Below are positions 35,309 through 44,292 of a DNA stretch of 64,000 nt, piece after piece. Position 1 is the first letter of the stretch. The number at the start of each line of letters is the position of its first letter. Source of the DNA: an uncultured bacterium (GTDB lineage Bacteria; Cyanobacteriota; Vampirovibrionia; Gastranaerophilales; Gastranaerophilaceae); the NCBI GenBank assembly GCA_902776035.1, contig CACYOO010000004.1, positions 116,648-180,647 on the forward strand, written 5' to 3'. The notes under the pieces are model-generated. The model searched no databases. It worked only from the letters and a program-made list of their open reading frames with translations, and was not told where the DNA came from. The translations under genes and the position numbers were made by a program.

Positions 35309-35641
35309 TTAGTCAGTTGTATAATATCTTTCTTTAAATTCGTCAAAATATTTATTTGCTTTCCTAATTGTTTGGGTTTGGTCGGATTTGTCGCCACCTG
35401 CAAGAATTAAAACAATTATATTATCAAGTTCTTTGTAATAAACCCTATATCCCTTGTTTGTTATAAACCTTATTTCTGATAATTCGCTATTTTGTAGAGG
35501 TTTACAATCACCAAAGTTACCTAACTGAACTCTTAATAATCTTTGTCGGATTCTTTTTTGTTCAATGCTATCTAATTTATTTAACCATTCTCGAAAAGGA
35601 CATTTTCCGTCTGTTGTCGTATAGTAAACAATTTCTTTTAT
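35309..35641 (-). CDS. RelE/HigB-type toxin, no standard start codon
   Basis: I translated this frame by hand. It reads about 110 aa of a ParE/RelE-fold toxin of the HigB (Gp49-like) kind: EIVYYTTTDGKCPFREWLNKL, RIRQRLLRVQLGNFGDCKPL, SEIRFITNKGYRVYYKEL, and IIVLILAGGDKSDQTQTI. The frame is intact to the stop at 35309-35311. However, there is no ATG, GTG or TTG in frame between the upstream stop and the first conserved residues. The natural start position carries ATA (35639-35641). Either an unusual start is used or the toxin has lost its start by one base change. The antitoxin gene follows. Confidence 0.65.
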   Translation of the reverse strand: MKEIVYYTTTDGKCPFREWLNKLDSIEQKRIRQRLLRVQLGNFGDCKPLQNSELSEIRFITNKGYRVYYKELDNIIVLILAGGDKSDQTQTIRKANKYFDEFKERYYTTD

Positions 35642-35647
35642 ATTTAT

Positions 35648-35676
35648 ATGGTACTCTATAACATACCACTTGTCAA
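35648..35676 (-). promoter_or_regulatory. candidate promoter of the toxin-antitoxin pair
   Basis: On the minus strand, a perfect TTGACA (plus-strand 35671-35676), 17-base spacer and TACCAT (35648-35653). Transcription would begin near 35641, almost exactly where the toxin frame begins, which would leave no room for a ribosome site. Confidence 0.5.
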
Positions 35677-35760
35677 GATATACTTGAAGTATTTGATATT
35701 ATTTAAACAAAAAACATTCTACGGCTACTGTTGGGAATTTGTAAGGAGGTTGAATTAATA

Positions 35761-36639
35761 TTATGCGTTTTCATCTATGTATAAACGATATTCATCAGAA
35801 CATCTTTTAATATAAAATAACTTAATATCTCGTTTTCTTGAAATGTTTTTCAGTATCGCTTTATTTCTATCAGATGTGTTTAGCCCAACATAAATTGCTG
35901 ACGGTTTTGGGGCATTGATTAAATTATCGATTCTATACAAATTTTTATCCATTACAACACGCCATTCATTTTCATAAGACCATAAATTTGATTTATATAA
36001 AGCAACAAGGTTAAATATTATATTATTGAAATGTTTATTATCTTTATTTTCTATCAAGGAAACCGCATTTTTAATAATTGTATACAGATAAACTGACAAA
36101 TCAAAAATATTATCGCTATATATTACAGGACACATACCGTTCCAAAAAATTTCGTGTTTTTCAAATGTTTCATCTATTTTGTATTCAACGCAATATCCCT
36201 CATGATAATGAGCATAATGACTCCACATTAGTATATTTGTTGGTTCGTTTTTAGTAAAACAACCTATTCTATATGTTTGACAAAATTCTTCAAAAGTTTT
36301 TGCAAATAAGTCTTTAACTTCTTTTGAATCACGATTCTCTATTAATTTTTTCGTTGAAACATCATTATTCAGTAGATTATACAAATTATAAGGATTATAT
36401 AATGGTTTTGTATCATATGGATCATTAAAAATTTTTGGTGAATTTAGCCAAATAGTATCATTTTCTAAATTTTCAAATTCGTAATCATTATCGCCATTAT
36501 CTGTTAATGCTCTAAAACGGTATAATGTTTTTGGTATATGTTTTCTTTTTATATCAATAGATTTTTTTATGTTTAAATCATTTCCATATAATTCATTTAA
36601 ACAATTTTCATATTCATTTAACCATAGTTTATCATTCAT
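35761..36639 (-). CDS. DUF2971 protein
   Basis: This 292-aa protein looks like the DUF2971 family. Family marks include an N-terminal segment LYRFRALTDNG, WLNSPKIFNDPYD (the usual motif near residue 70), IGCFTKNEPTNILMWSHYA, YHEGYCVEY and a late WSYENEWRVVM. The biochemical function of the family is not known to me; members often sit next to mobile or defence genes. It starts 2 bases after the stop of the helicase/nuclease gene, so the two form an operon and probably work together. Confidence 0.82.
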   Translation of the reverse strand: MNDKLWLNEYENCLNELYGNDLNIKKSIDIKRKHIPKTLYRFRALTDNGDNDYEFENLENDTIWLNSPKIFNDPYDTKPLYNPYNLYNLLNNDVSTKKLIENRDSKEVKDLFAKTFEEFCQTYRIGCFTKNEPTNILMWSHYAHYHEGYCVEYKIDETFEKHEIFWNGMCPVIYSDNIFDLSVYLYTIIKNAVSLIENKDNKHFNNIIFNLVALYKSNLWSYENEWRVVMDKNLYRIDNLINAPKPSAIYVGLNTSDRNKAILKNISRKRDIKLFYIKRCSDEYRLYIDENA

Positions 36640-36641
36640 AA

Positions 36642-39600
36642 TTATTTATTTAATTCTTTGCTTATTTTTAAATCTTCAATATATTTAATAAGTCTATCTA
36701 ATTCTCTTTGAGGATTTTTAAACCAATCAGTAGACCAAATTCGATAGATTTTCCATTCTAATTTTCTTAAAACTTCTTCTCTTAATCTATCTCTGTCTCT
36801 TGCTGTTGCACTTGAATGATATGTTCTTCCATCACATTCAATACCTAATAAGAATTCACCAGGATTTTTCTCATCACGGATAGCCATATCTATTCTATAA
36901 CCGGAACAACCGACTTGTGTTTTTACAGTATATCCAGCTTTTCTTAAACCTCTGCATACTGCTTCCTCAAAAGGTGAATCAAATTTATCATCAAGTTCAG
37001 TTTTTGTATCAGCGAATAGAGCAACTTCTCCTCTTTCAGCATATTCAAGATATTGTTTTAAAAGCTTTACACCTTCTGTTTTTAATTTTTCATCTTTAAA
37101 ATCACCATATCTAATTGCACTAAAGATTTCAAGTTTATATCTTGCTCTTGTTATAAGTACATTTAAGCGTCTTTCGCCACCGTCTCTATTAATTGGACCG
37201 AATGACCTCATATCAAGTACACCATTTTGATTTTTAAATGTTCCCATACTTATAAAAATAACATCTCTTTCATCACCCTGTACGGATTCAAGATTCTTTA
37301 CAAAAAATGGTTCTGTTTTTTTATCGTCAAAAAAGTCCATACAGTCTTTTTCGGTTTTCAATAATTCATTTATTTCATCTTCAATTAAACTTTTCTGATT
37401 TACATTAAATGTAGCAACGGCTAAAGTTCTTGTAGGGAAACGCTTTGCATGCTCAATAGCTGCCTTTGCAACCATTCTTGCTTCAGCCTGTAGAGCATTT
37501 TTCTCATTGTGTTCGGTATTTTCGTAATAATGCCATTTAATACCCGTAATATCTGATACTTCTACGCTACTTGGAAAAGTGTATAATTCCCTATATAAAT
37601 GCTTATTTGAAAAGGCGATTAAATGTTCGTCTTTGCTTCTATAATGCCATTTCAACATACATTTAGGGAAACTAGATGTTTGACATTCTACTAAAATGCT
37701 TTCTAAATCTTCTTTTTCATCATCATCACTATAATCATCTTCCGAAGGTTCTGTAACCGATTTAAAGAATGAAGTAGGAGGTAATTGCTGTTCATCACCG
37801 GCAACAATAAGTCTTTTTCCCCTTATCATTGAGCCTATGCAATCCTCTGTAGTTAGCTGAGAAGCTTCGTCAAAAATAATATAATCAAAATTAAATTGTG
37901 CAGGGTCTAATAATTGAGATACTGTTAATGGGCTCATCATCAAACAAGGTTTAATTGATAATAATAAATTTGGAATCATATTTATTATTTGTCTTAATGA
38001 TTTACGCAAACGTTGTAATTTTGATTCATGTTCCAAATCTGCTAATTCTTTAGGGAAGTTGTTTTTGCCATTAATCATATTGTCATGTAATATTTGACAT
38101 AAACGTAATTTTGCAGATTTGATTAAGTTTGTATCTAACTCTTTGAATTGTTTAATTAAATTATTATGTTGAGCCGTATTGAACTCTCTTAAAACATTAC
38201 TTTTTGCATATACATAGCAATTCAACCATATTCGCAAGAATTGTACTTCAAAGGCTTTGTCAATTTTATTAAAATCAATATTGCTATTTAAAAATTTATT
38301 ATAAAATCCGGTTAAATTTTCTTTTTCTATATTATCAATAGCATTTAAATATTGATTCCAAAGTGTCAAATCTTCAATGTCAGACAACATTGAATTTATT
38401 TTATGTTCAAAAGCTTTTATATCTATTGATTCATATTCAGCATTAAATGCTTCTTTTATATCAAGAATAATTAATTTTGAAAGTTCTTCAAATGTAGATA
38501 TAATTTTATTGTGTAAATCATTTATTTCTGCACACAAATTACTTATTTCATTTTTATTTATACCCTGCTCTTTGAACTTGGTAATTATATCAGTAGTAAA
38601 AATATTACTATTAAGTAATTTTTTTAATTTAATTATGCTTTGACTTGATTGATTTATACTGTCTTCACTGGATTGTTCTTTATTCCATAATTCATTAAAA
38701 ATATTTTCTGCAATATCATTACTATTGTTGATTTCTGCAATCCAATGCTTTAATTCCTTTAAATTTCTTAAATCCTCATATACCTGCAATGCAGAAGCTT
38801 TATATCCATTAATAAAGAATTTTTCAATATGTCCTTTTCGTTTTAAGTAATCAATAGAAAATTTACTAAAAAATCCCTTTGAAAAATTGCTAAATAATTC
38901 TATTTGAAATTCTAAATCTTCGTTTAAAATACCTAAACTATAATTATTCTTTACTCTATTGTTATAAATATTAAATTGCTTTATGCACTCACAGATTTTA
39001 TTAATATCATTAGATAATTTTTCATCTGCAAAAGATACGTTTTTAAATGTATTTTGTGGAATATTTAAAACAATATTTGCAATTTCTAAAACTTGGTCTA
39101 TGTCTTTAAATATATTAGGTTCCCTTATGCAAATGTTTGTACATAGATTGCTATAGTTATCTTGTAACAATTTCAATGATTCTGAAATATTTTTTAATTT
39201 TTCTCTTACTATTATTTTATTTTGATAGTCAGAATCTAAATTTTTGATGTGCGAGCCATACCATGAATACTGTTTCGGATTCCCTAAAATTTCAACTATA
39301 TTTTTTAATGTGGTAAAAATTCCTTTTTTATATTCTAATGTTGCTCTATCCCACTTTTCATAATCGTCAAATATATATTCTAAATCAGGTATATCTGAAC
39401 TACAAACAATTCCTATTGCGTCAAATGGTGAAATATTAAGATTTCCCATAGGATGATGAACTGCTTTAACGTATTCATTTAATTCAATTTTCTTTTGCTG
39501 TAATATATCTAAGCTTGTGCCGGTATGATTTGATATTTCTGGTTCCGCTAATGAATTAACAAGGTTTTGTAAGACAGTTCTGCGATTTGTTTTATTACTA

Positions 39601-40841
39601 TGCAATTCTAAACAATAAGGAGCTAATCCATTCGCTTCTAAACGATTTTGTACAACTTCTAATGCCGCAATTTTTTGGCTTACAAATAAAACTTTTTTAC
39701 CTTGTGATAATAATTCTGCAATTATATTGGCTATAGTTTGACTTTTTCCTGTTCCGGGCGGTCCTTGTATAACTAAATTATTATTTTCTTTTACAAATGC
39801 GATAGCTTGTTGTTGTGATGAATCAGCATCTAATATTGAAAAATTATCTTTTGGTAAAAAGTTTTTATCTAATTCTTTAACAGGACAAACTTTTTCAATA
39901 TTAGTTTCTTGCCATTCCCCAAAACCACAAATGCTCTTAACTAAAGAACTCTTTTTAACTATATCTGTATGTTCTTCTAAGTCTTTATACATTACAAATT
40001 TAGCAAAAGAGAAAAGACCTATATAAGAATTATTATAAAGTTTCCAGCGTTTTTTGATACTAATTCTTTCTTGTACTGTTTCAAAAATTTTTAATATATT
40101 TGTATCGTCAATTTCATTAGTTACTAAATCATCTAAACTTATATGAAATTCTTTTTTTAACTGTAAAACAAGTGCTGGATTTAAAATAATATCATCATCG
40201 TTGTATTCAGCTCTAAACACATCATTCATGTTTGCTCTTACAAGTCTTATTGGTAACAGTATAAGTGGGGATTCATATTTAACATCTGAATAATCGCTTT
40301 CATACCATTCAACAGAACCAAGAGTCAGAAATAAAGTATTATAGCCTAAATCGTCCATAGCTGTTTTTGCAGCTGTACTGATTTTTCTTAAAGTTCGTGT
40401 TAAATCTTTCTCAGGCAAATTTGTTTGTAAATAGTTATCAACATGTTTACTTGCAAGAGCTTCTCTTTCATATTTTTCGAATTCTTGAGCTTTAAATTCT
40501 ATTCCTTCGTTTAAAGCTTCTCTTGATAATCTTTGTTCTTCAGGAGTATCTTCTGCATTATCTTTTATAGGCAGAAATTTCATTTGCTTTGAATTTGCCA
40601 CAAGTATTCTAAATAATTCAGTAGGAATTTCATCAATTATTTTTATTGACGCATTTTTGGGAGATTTAAAATTCAATAAACGATTTCTTCTTGTTAAGTC
40701 TATTAATTTTTCTTTCCATTTAATTATTTTATTAGTAATGACATTATCTGATTGTACATTTGTTTCATCGACAACGGTGCTTTCAGTATTATTAGAATTT
40801 TGATTTTCTACTTGTTCAATTTCTGTAATATTTTCTGCCAT
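36642..40841 (-). CDS. DUF4011 / SF1 helicase / PD-(D/E)XK nuclease fusion, likely defence protein
   Basis: This 1399-aa protein has, in order: an N-terminal DUF4011 region (about residues 35-310, WKEKLIDLTRRNRLLNFKSP); a Q motif and Walker A (DSSQQQAI, then IQGPPGTGKSQTIAN near residue 360); and a long helical insert (about 480-960). Walker B follows (YIIFDEASQL) with GDEQQLPP, then UPF1-like motifs LESVQGDERDVIFIS and GGERRLNVLITRA. The C-terminal nuclease has FEEAVCRGLRKAGY, YRIDMAI, GIECDGRTYHSS and WSTDWF. Proteins with this layout (DUF4011-helicase-Vsr-like, named Hhe in defence catalogues, from memory) act against phage. It is operonic with a DUF2971 gene. AAGGAA precedes the ATG. Confidence 0.9.
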   Translation of the reverse strand: MAENITEIEQVENQNSNNTESTVVDETNVQSDNVITNKIIKWKEKLIDLTRRNRLLNFKSPKNASIKIIDEIPTELFRILVANSKQMKFLPIKDNAEDTPEEQRLSREALNEGIEFKAQEFEKYEREALASKHVDNYLQTNLPEKDLTRTLRKISTAAKTAMDDLGYNTLFLTLGSVEWYESDYSDVKYESPLILLPIRLVRANMNDVFRAEYNDDDIILNPALVLQLKKEFHISLDDLVTNEIDDTNILKIFETVQERISIKKRWKLYNNSYIGLFSFAKFVMYKDLEEHTDIVKKSSLVKSICGFGEWQETNIEKVCPVKELDKNFLPKDNFSILDADSSQQQAIAFVKENNNLVIQGPPGTGKSQTIANIIAELLSQGKKVLFVSQKIAALEVVQNRLEANGLAPYCLELHSNKTNRRTVLQNLVNSLAEPEISNHTGTSLDILQQKKIELNEYVKAVHHPMGNLNISPFDAIGIVCSSDIPDLEYIFDDYEKWDRATLEYKKGIFTTLKNIVEILGNPKQYSWYGSHIKNLDSDYQNKIIVREKLKNISESLKLLQDNYSNLCTNICIREPNIFKDIDQVLEIANIVLNIPQNTFKNVSFADEKLSNDINKICECIKQFNIYNNRVKNNYSLGILNEDLEFQIELFSNFSKGFFSKFSIDYLKRKGHIEKFFINGYKASALQVYEDLRNLKELKHWIAEINNSNDIAENIFNELWNKEQSSEDSINQSSQSIIKLKKLLNSNIFTTDIITKFKEQGINKNEISNLCAEINDLHNKIISTFEELSKLIILDIKEAFNAEYESIDIKAFEHKINSMLSDIEDLTLWNQYLNAIDNIEKENLTGFYNKFLNSNIDFNKIDKAFEVQFLRIWLNCYVYAKSNVLREFNTAQHNNLIKQFKELDTNLIKSAKLRLCQILHDNMINGKNNFPKELADLEHESKLQRLRKSLRQIINMIPNLLLSIKPCLMMSPLTVSQLLDPAQFNFDYIIFDEASQLTTEDCIGSMIRGKRLIVAGDEQQLPPTSFFKSVTEPSEDDYSDDDEKEDLESILVECQTSSFPKCMLKWHYRSKDEHLIAFSNKHLYRELYTFPSSVEVSDITGIKWHYYENTEHNEKNALQAEARMVAKAAIEHAKRFPTRTLAVATFNVNQKSLIEDEINELLKTEKDCMDFFDDKKTEPFFVKNLESVQGDERDVIFISMGTFKNQNGVLDMRSFGPINRDGGERRLNVLITRARYKLEIFSAIRYGDFKDEKLKTEGVKLLKQYLEYAERGEVALFADTKTELDDKFDSPFEEAVCRGLRKAGYTVKTQVGCSGYRIDMAIRDEKNPGEFLLGIECDGRTYHSSATARDRDRLREEVLRKLEWKIYRIWSTDWFKNPQRELDRLIKYIEDLKISKELNK

Positions 40842-41002
40842 TCACAATTCCTTATGTTTTTTTATTGCTTGTATAAATATTAACATAAAAATAGCATTAT
40901 TTCCGATTTACAAACCAATTAGTAAACATTGAAATTAAAGTGTGGTCGAAATCAAAGAATAAAAAACGATGTTCTTCTTAGTATTCAGGCCCAATATCTT
41001 GT

Positions 41003-41047
41003 TGTCCATATTTTGACTATAACACAAAGGTATGTCAGATATGGACA
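41003..41047. repeat. inverted repeat
   Basis: TGTCCATAT (41003-41011) is repeated inverted as ATATGGACA (41039-41047). The pairing continues inward over about five more bases (TTGAC with GTCAG, one G-T pair). It could be an operator for the helicase operon or an old element end. Confidence 0.55.
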
Positions 41048-41099
41048 TATTCTCATTTTTAAAGTTTATAGTTTAATTTTAAAGATTAAGAAAAATTTT

Positions 41100-41169
41100 T
41101 CAGACGAATTTGAGAATTTTTTTAGCAAATTTAAAAACTAATACTGCCCGAAATTCTCAAACTGTCTGA
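41100..41169. repeat. inverted repeat, possible terminator of the 41234 gene or element end
   Basis: The arms 41100-41119 and 41151-41169 match in inverted order over about 17 of 20 positions, around a 31-base loop. They lie 65 bases past the stop of the minus-strand dehydrogenase gene, so a terminator is possible. The long loop is more like a small element or its footprint. Confidence 0.5.
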
Positions 41170-41233
41170 TTGAAATTCCTAAACTAACTGCTCTTTTACT
41201 CTTTTAATATATGCTTTTTTATTTTTTATTTTC

Positions 41234-42334
41234 TTATAATAATTCAGGATTATTTTCTTTATAATATGCGTATACCATTTTTCTTAAGAAATCTAAATCT
41301 AATTTCCAATCAAGTACTTCTTTTCCTAATGCTTCTATAACGTTTGAATTGTCGAATGTTATATTTGATTTAAAATATGGTAGTAAATCATCAAGCATAC
41401 GTTGAACAAGTTTTTCTTCTTTTGAAGGGTTTTCTACGTTATCAACTATACCAAGTCCTGTTGTTTTTAATGCTTCACAAATTGCAATTGCAATCATTTG
41501 TGTTGAAACAGGGGACATTCCTGTTAAATGATATGTTTTATTGCATACAGGCAGAACAAATAATTTTGCAATTGTCTGTTGTACGTAATCTTGAGGTACA
41601 AAATATATTTTGTCTGACATTCCGGCTGCAATTCTTAATTTTGTGCTAAAAGGCCCATTTAAAGGCAAACCGGCTTTTTTACAACCGTTTATTTTTACAC
41701 GAGCTAAAAATTCAAGAATACGATAAAATGCAAGAGGTTTTCTTATAACACCGTCAGAAAGTCTACCGACTATAATTGACGGACGATATATTGTATAGTC
41801 AAAACCGGATTCTCTTACCAATTTCTCACTGTCATATTTGCTTATTTCGTACGAATTATTCCATTCTGTTGCAGGCATAGAATCTTCCATTACAACACCG
41901 CTACATTTTCCTGCTACATAAGCTGTTCCTACGTAATGGAATGTCTTTAAACCAAGTTGCTTTGCAAGTGATAGGGCAGATTGTGTGCCGTAAAAGTTTG
42001 TATTATATGTTTTTTTATCAGGATCTTTTCCTAAGTTTACACTTGCGGCACAGTGAAAAAATGTATCATAAGGACCTTTAGCAGACATTTCACTTGCAGG
42101 AAAATCTTCTAATGTTCCTTCAACTATTTCAATACGTGAAAGGAGTTCTTCTGCATCTTGTTTGTCATCCATTTCACATTGTTCTTTGATTGTGTCCTTA
42201 GTTCTTTCAAGTCCTGATTTATTACCGAAACCTCTACAAAGTGATACGATAGTATAATCCGGATTGCTTCTTAATAAATTAGTTGCAAATCCTGCACCTA
42301 CGAGTCCGGTAATACCGGTCATTAATATCCTCAT
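41234..42334 (-). CDS. NAD(P)-dependent epimerase/reductase, extended short-chain dehydrogenase type
   Basis: This 366-aa Rossmann protein starts with MRILMTGITGLVGAGFATNLL (T-G-x-x-G-x-x-G). It has FFHCAASVNLG, the catalytic Tyr/Lys in YEISKYDSEK and RPSIIVG, the pattern of the NAD_binding_4/thioester-reductase or male-sterility group. The substrate could be a sugar nucleotide, steroid-like lipid or fatty acyl thioester; it cannot be read. It is divergent from another short-chain dehydrogenase gene at 42479, hinting at shared chemistry. Confidence 0.85.
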   Translation of the reverse strand: MRILMTGITGLVGAGFATNLLRSNPDYTIVSLCRGFGNKSGLERTKDTIKEQCEMDDKQDAEELLSRIEIVEGTLEDFPASEMSAKGPYDTFFHCAASVNLGKDPDKKTYNTNFYGTQSALSLAKQLGLKTFHYVGTAYVAGKCSGVVMEDSMPATEWNNSYEISKYDSEKLVRESGFDYTIYRPSIIVGRLSDGVIRKPLAFYRILEFLARVKINGCKKAGLPLNGPFSTKLRIAAGMSDKIYFVPQDYVQQTIAKLFVLPVCNKTYHLTGMSPVSTQMIAIAICEALKTTGLGIVDNVENPSKEEKLVQRMLDDLLPYFKSNITFDNSNVIEALGKEVLDWKLDLDFLRKMVYAYYKENNPELL

Positions 42335-42478
42335 TGTTTTCCTAACATTATAATTTTAAACCTTTTTCTTTTATACATTTATATTATAATAAAATTTTTG
42401 TAAAGGCAAATCTGATACATATTTCTAATAATAATTTGTGTTACAATAAATATTATGTAAAATAAAAAAGGGGTAAAT

Positions 42479-43246
42479 ATGAATAATATAGCTATAATAA
42501 CAGGTGCAACAGGCGGATTTGGCAGAGAATTTATTAAGCTTATTTTACAAAAGGAAAATCTTGATGAAATTTGGGCTATTGCAAGAAATAATGATAAATT
42601 ATTAAATCTTGTAAATGAATTTGGTGATAAAATTAAAATTTTTTCTTATGATTTATCTAATTTGGATTGTATAAAAAATTTTCAAACAAAATTAAATTCT
42701 GAAATCAAAATAAAGTATCTTATTAATAATGCAGGTTATGCAAAGTTTTGTTCTTATGAAGATTTGGATATAAATGATTCTTTAAATATGATTAATTTAA
42801 ATATTTCTTCTGTTGTTGCAATGGGACTAGTATGCATTCCATATATGGATAAGCAAAGTAGAATTATTAATATTTCTTCTCAGTCGTCATTTTTACCATT
42901 ACCATATTTAAACATATACAGTGCAACAAAAGTTTTTGTAAGGCACTACTCCCGAGCTTTGAATGTTGAACTCAAGGATAAAAAGATAACTGTAACGACA
43001 GTATGTCCCGGTTGGATGAAAACAAATTTATATGATGCTGCAAAGGTAGATAATGCTAAAAAAGTAGTAAACAGTTTTGATGGTATAACTACACCTGATA
43101 AAGTTGCAAAAAAAGCTTTAGAAGATGCAGATAAAGGAAAAGCACTTTCTATTTATGGATTTTTCTCCAATGCTACACATATTGCAGGAAAAATATTACC
43201 ACAGTCATTATTAATGAAATTGTGGACTATTTCACAAAAATTATAG
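42479..43246 (+). CDS. short-chain dehydrogenase/reductase
   Basis: This 255-aa classical SDR has the cofactor motif TGATGGFGREF, the NNAGYAKF structural motif, catalytic Ser in INISSQSSF, and the Y-x-x-x-K in YSATKVFVRHY. A C-terminal substrate loop follows PGWMKTNLYD. It resembles the DltE/YqjQ-like oxidoreductases in general form, but the substrate is not deducible. AGGGG lies before the ATG. It converges on the ATP synthase operon end with about 100 bases between. Confidence 0.88.
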   Translation: MNNIAIITGATGGFGREFIKLILQKENLDEIWAIARNNDKLLNLVNEFGDKIKIFSYDLSNLDCIKNFQTKLNSEIKIKYLINNAGYAKFCSYEDLDINDSLNMINLNISSVVAMGLVCIPYMDKQSRIINISSQSSFLPLPYLNIYSATKVFVRHYSRALNVELKDKKITVTTVCPGWMKTNLYDAAKVDNAKKVVNSFDGITTPDKVAKKALEDADKGKALSIYGFFSNATHIAGKILPQSLLMKLWTISQKL

Positions 43247-43349
43247 AATGAGAACACTCTAAAGTTAGAATAATTAAATTATGCAACTATATACAATACG
43301 GGAGCTACTTTTTAATCTATTGTGTAAAATTGTATATAATTACCTTAAA

Positions 43350-44273
43350 TTATTTAGTTGCGTTTGCACCTGAAACAATTTCAACGAGTTCTTGTGTAAT
43401 TGCACCTTGACGGGCTTTGTTGTAATCAATAGAAAGTTGTCTTATCATTTCTTCTGCATTGTTTGAAGCTGCAGACATTGCAGTCATTCTTGATGCCAAT
43501 TCGCTTGCTTGTGCCTCTAGCAATGCTTGGTAAATAGTATTTGAGATAAACATAGGAACTAAATTTTGTAATATTCCATGAATATTTGGCTCAAATATCA
43601 TCAAAGGATCTGCTATACCATCGGTTAAATCTTGAGGTTCAAATGTTAGTGGCAAAACTTCCCAATTTTGTACGGAATAAGACATCATGTTTTTAAATCT
43701 TGTTGTTACAATTTCAATTTTATCAATTTCACCGTTTACAAAATATTCAGCAGCATCTTCTGCTATTAATCTTGCACCGAGTGCGGTTACATCATTAACT
43801 ACATTTAAATAGTTTTTTGCTATTGTACAATTTCTATTTTCTATTTTATGTCTTAAGCCGACAAAACCTTTTTGACCGGCAATAAACAGATGAACTTTAA
43901 TACCCTTTGAATTATATTCATCAATCATTGTAAGTGTTTTTCGTATAATATTTGCATTGTATGCTCCAGCAAGTCCTTTATTTGAAGTTATAATAATTAA
44001 TCCAACTGATTTAACTTCTCGTCTTGCTAAAAGAGCAGGATAATTATCAATGGCAGATTTTACTTTTAAATTTTCCAATGAATAAGCACCATTTACTGCG
44101 CTAAGCATTCTTTTAAACAAATTTACCAATTCAGTAGAAAATGGACGAGTAGCTTTTACTGTATTTTCAGCATGCTTTACTTTTGCAGCTGCTACCATTT
44201 TCATTGCTCTGGTTATTTTCTTTGTATTTTGAACACTATTAATTCTTGTTTTTATATCTTTTAAATTTGCCAT
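43350..44273 (-). CDS. atpG: F-type ATP synthase subunit gamma
   Basis: Gamma is the rotating central stalk. The 307-aa protein has the paired N- and C-terminal helices (MANLKDIKTRINSVQNTKKITRAMKMVAAAK and QLSIDYNKARQGAITQELVEIVSGA-type, here split for brevity) and an internal domain with ITSNKGLAGAYN. It is the last gene of the seven-gene operon. In cyanobacteria this subunit is called AtpC and also ends the large cluster. It lies 19 bases after atpA. Beta and epsilon genes are not downstream. Confidence 0.96.
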   Translation of the reverse strand: MANLKDIKTRINSVQNTKKITRAMKMVAAAKVKHAENTVKATRPFSTELVNLFKRMLSAVNGAYSLENLKVKSAIDNYPALLARREVKSVGLIIITSNKGLAGAYNANIIRKTLTMIDEYNSKGIKVHLFIAGQKGFVGLRHKIENRNCTIAKNYLNVVNDVTALGARLIAEDAAEYFVNGEIDKIEIVTTRFKNMMSYSVQNWEVLPLTFEPQDLTDGIADPLMIFEPNIHGILQNLVPMFISNTIYQALLEAQASELASRMTAMSAASNNAEEMIRQLSIDYNKARQGAITQELVEIVSGANATK

Positions 44274-44292
44274 TGTTTATCCTTTTAGTCTA

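Larger units (their letters stand above)
34640..41233. mobile_element. apparent accessory island beside tRNA-Ser
   Basis: Between the 3' end of tRNA-Ser and the housekeeping-like dehydrogenase gene at 41234 lie only accessory genes: a HigBA-like toxin-antitoxin pair, a DUF2971 protein and a large helicase/nuclease. The right edge (40842-41233) has no gene and carries two inverted repeats. No integrase or transposase is present, and I found no second copy of the tRNA 3' end, so transfer is inferred from cargo and position. Confidence 0.45.
40842..41233. other. gene-free right edge of the island
   Basis: These 392 A/T-rich bases hold no convincing gene: a 70-codon plus-strand frame at 40929 lacks a ribosome site and family likeness. 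They contain two separate inverted repeats (41003-41047 and 41100-41169). The left part must hold the promoter of the helicase gene. Confidence 0.6.

Noticed and set aside
35740..35790. AAGGAGG-like site on the plus strand followed by an ATG
   Set aside because: The frame that follows is only about 15 codons and lies inside the end of the DUF2971 gene on the other strand.
40929..41141. 70-codon plus-strand frame in the island edge
   Set aside because: No Shine-Dalgarno, no recognisable protein features, and it crosses two inverted repeats.
43285..43340. Possible hairpin between the SDR gene and atpG
   Set aside because: Only 10 A/T-rich pairs with a 29-base loop and no T tract; not convincing as a terminator.
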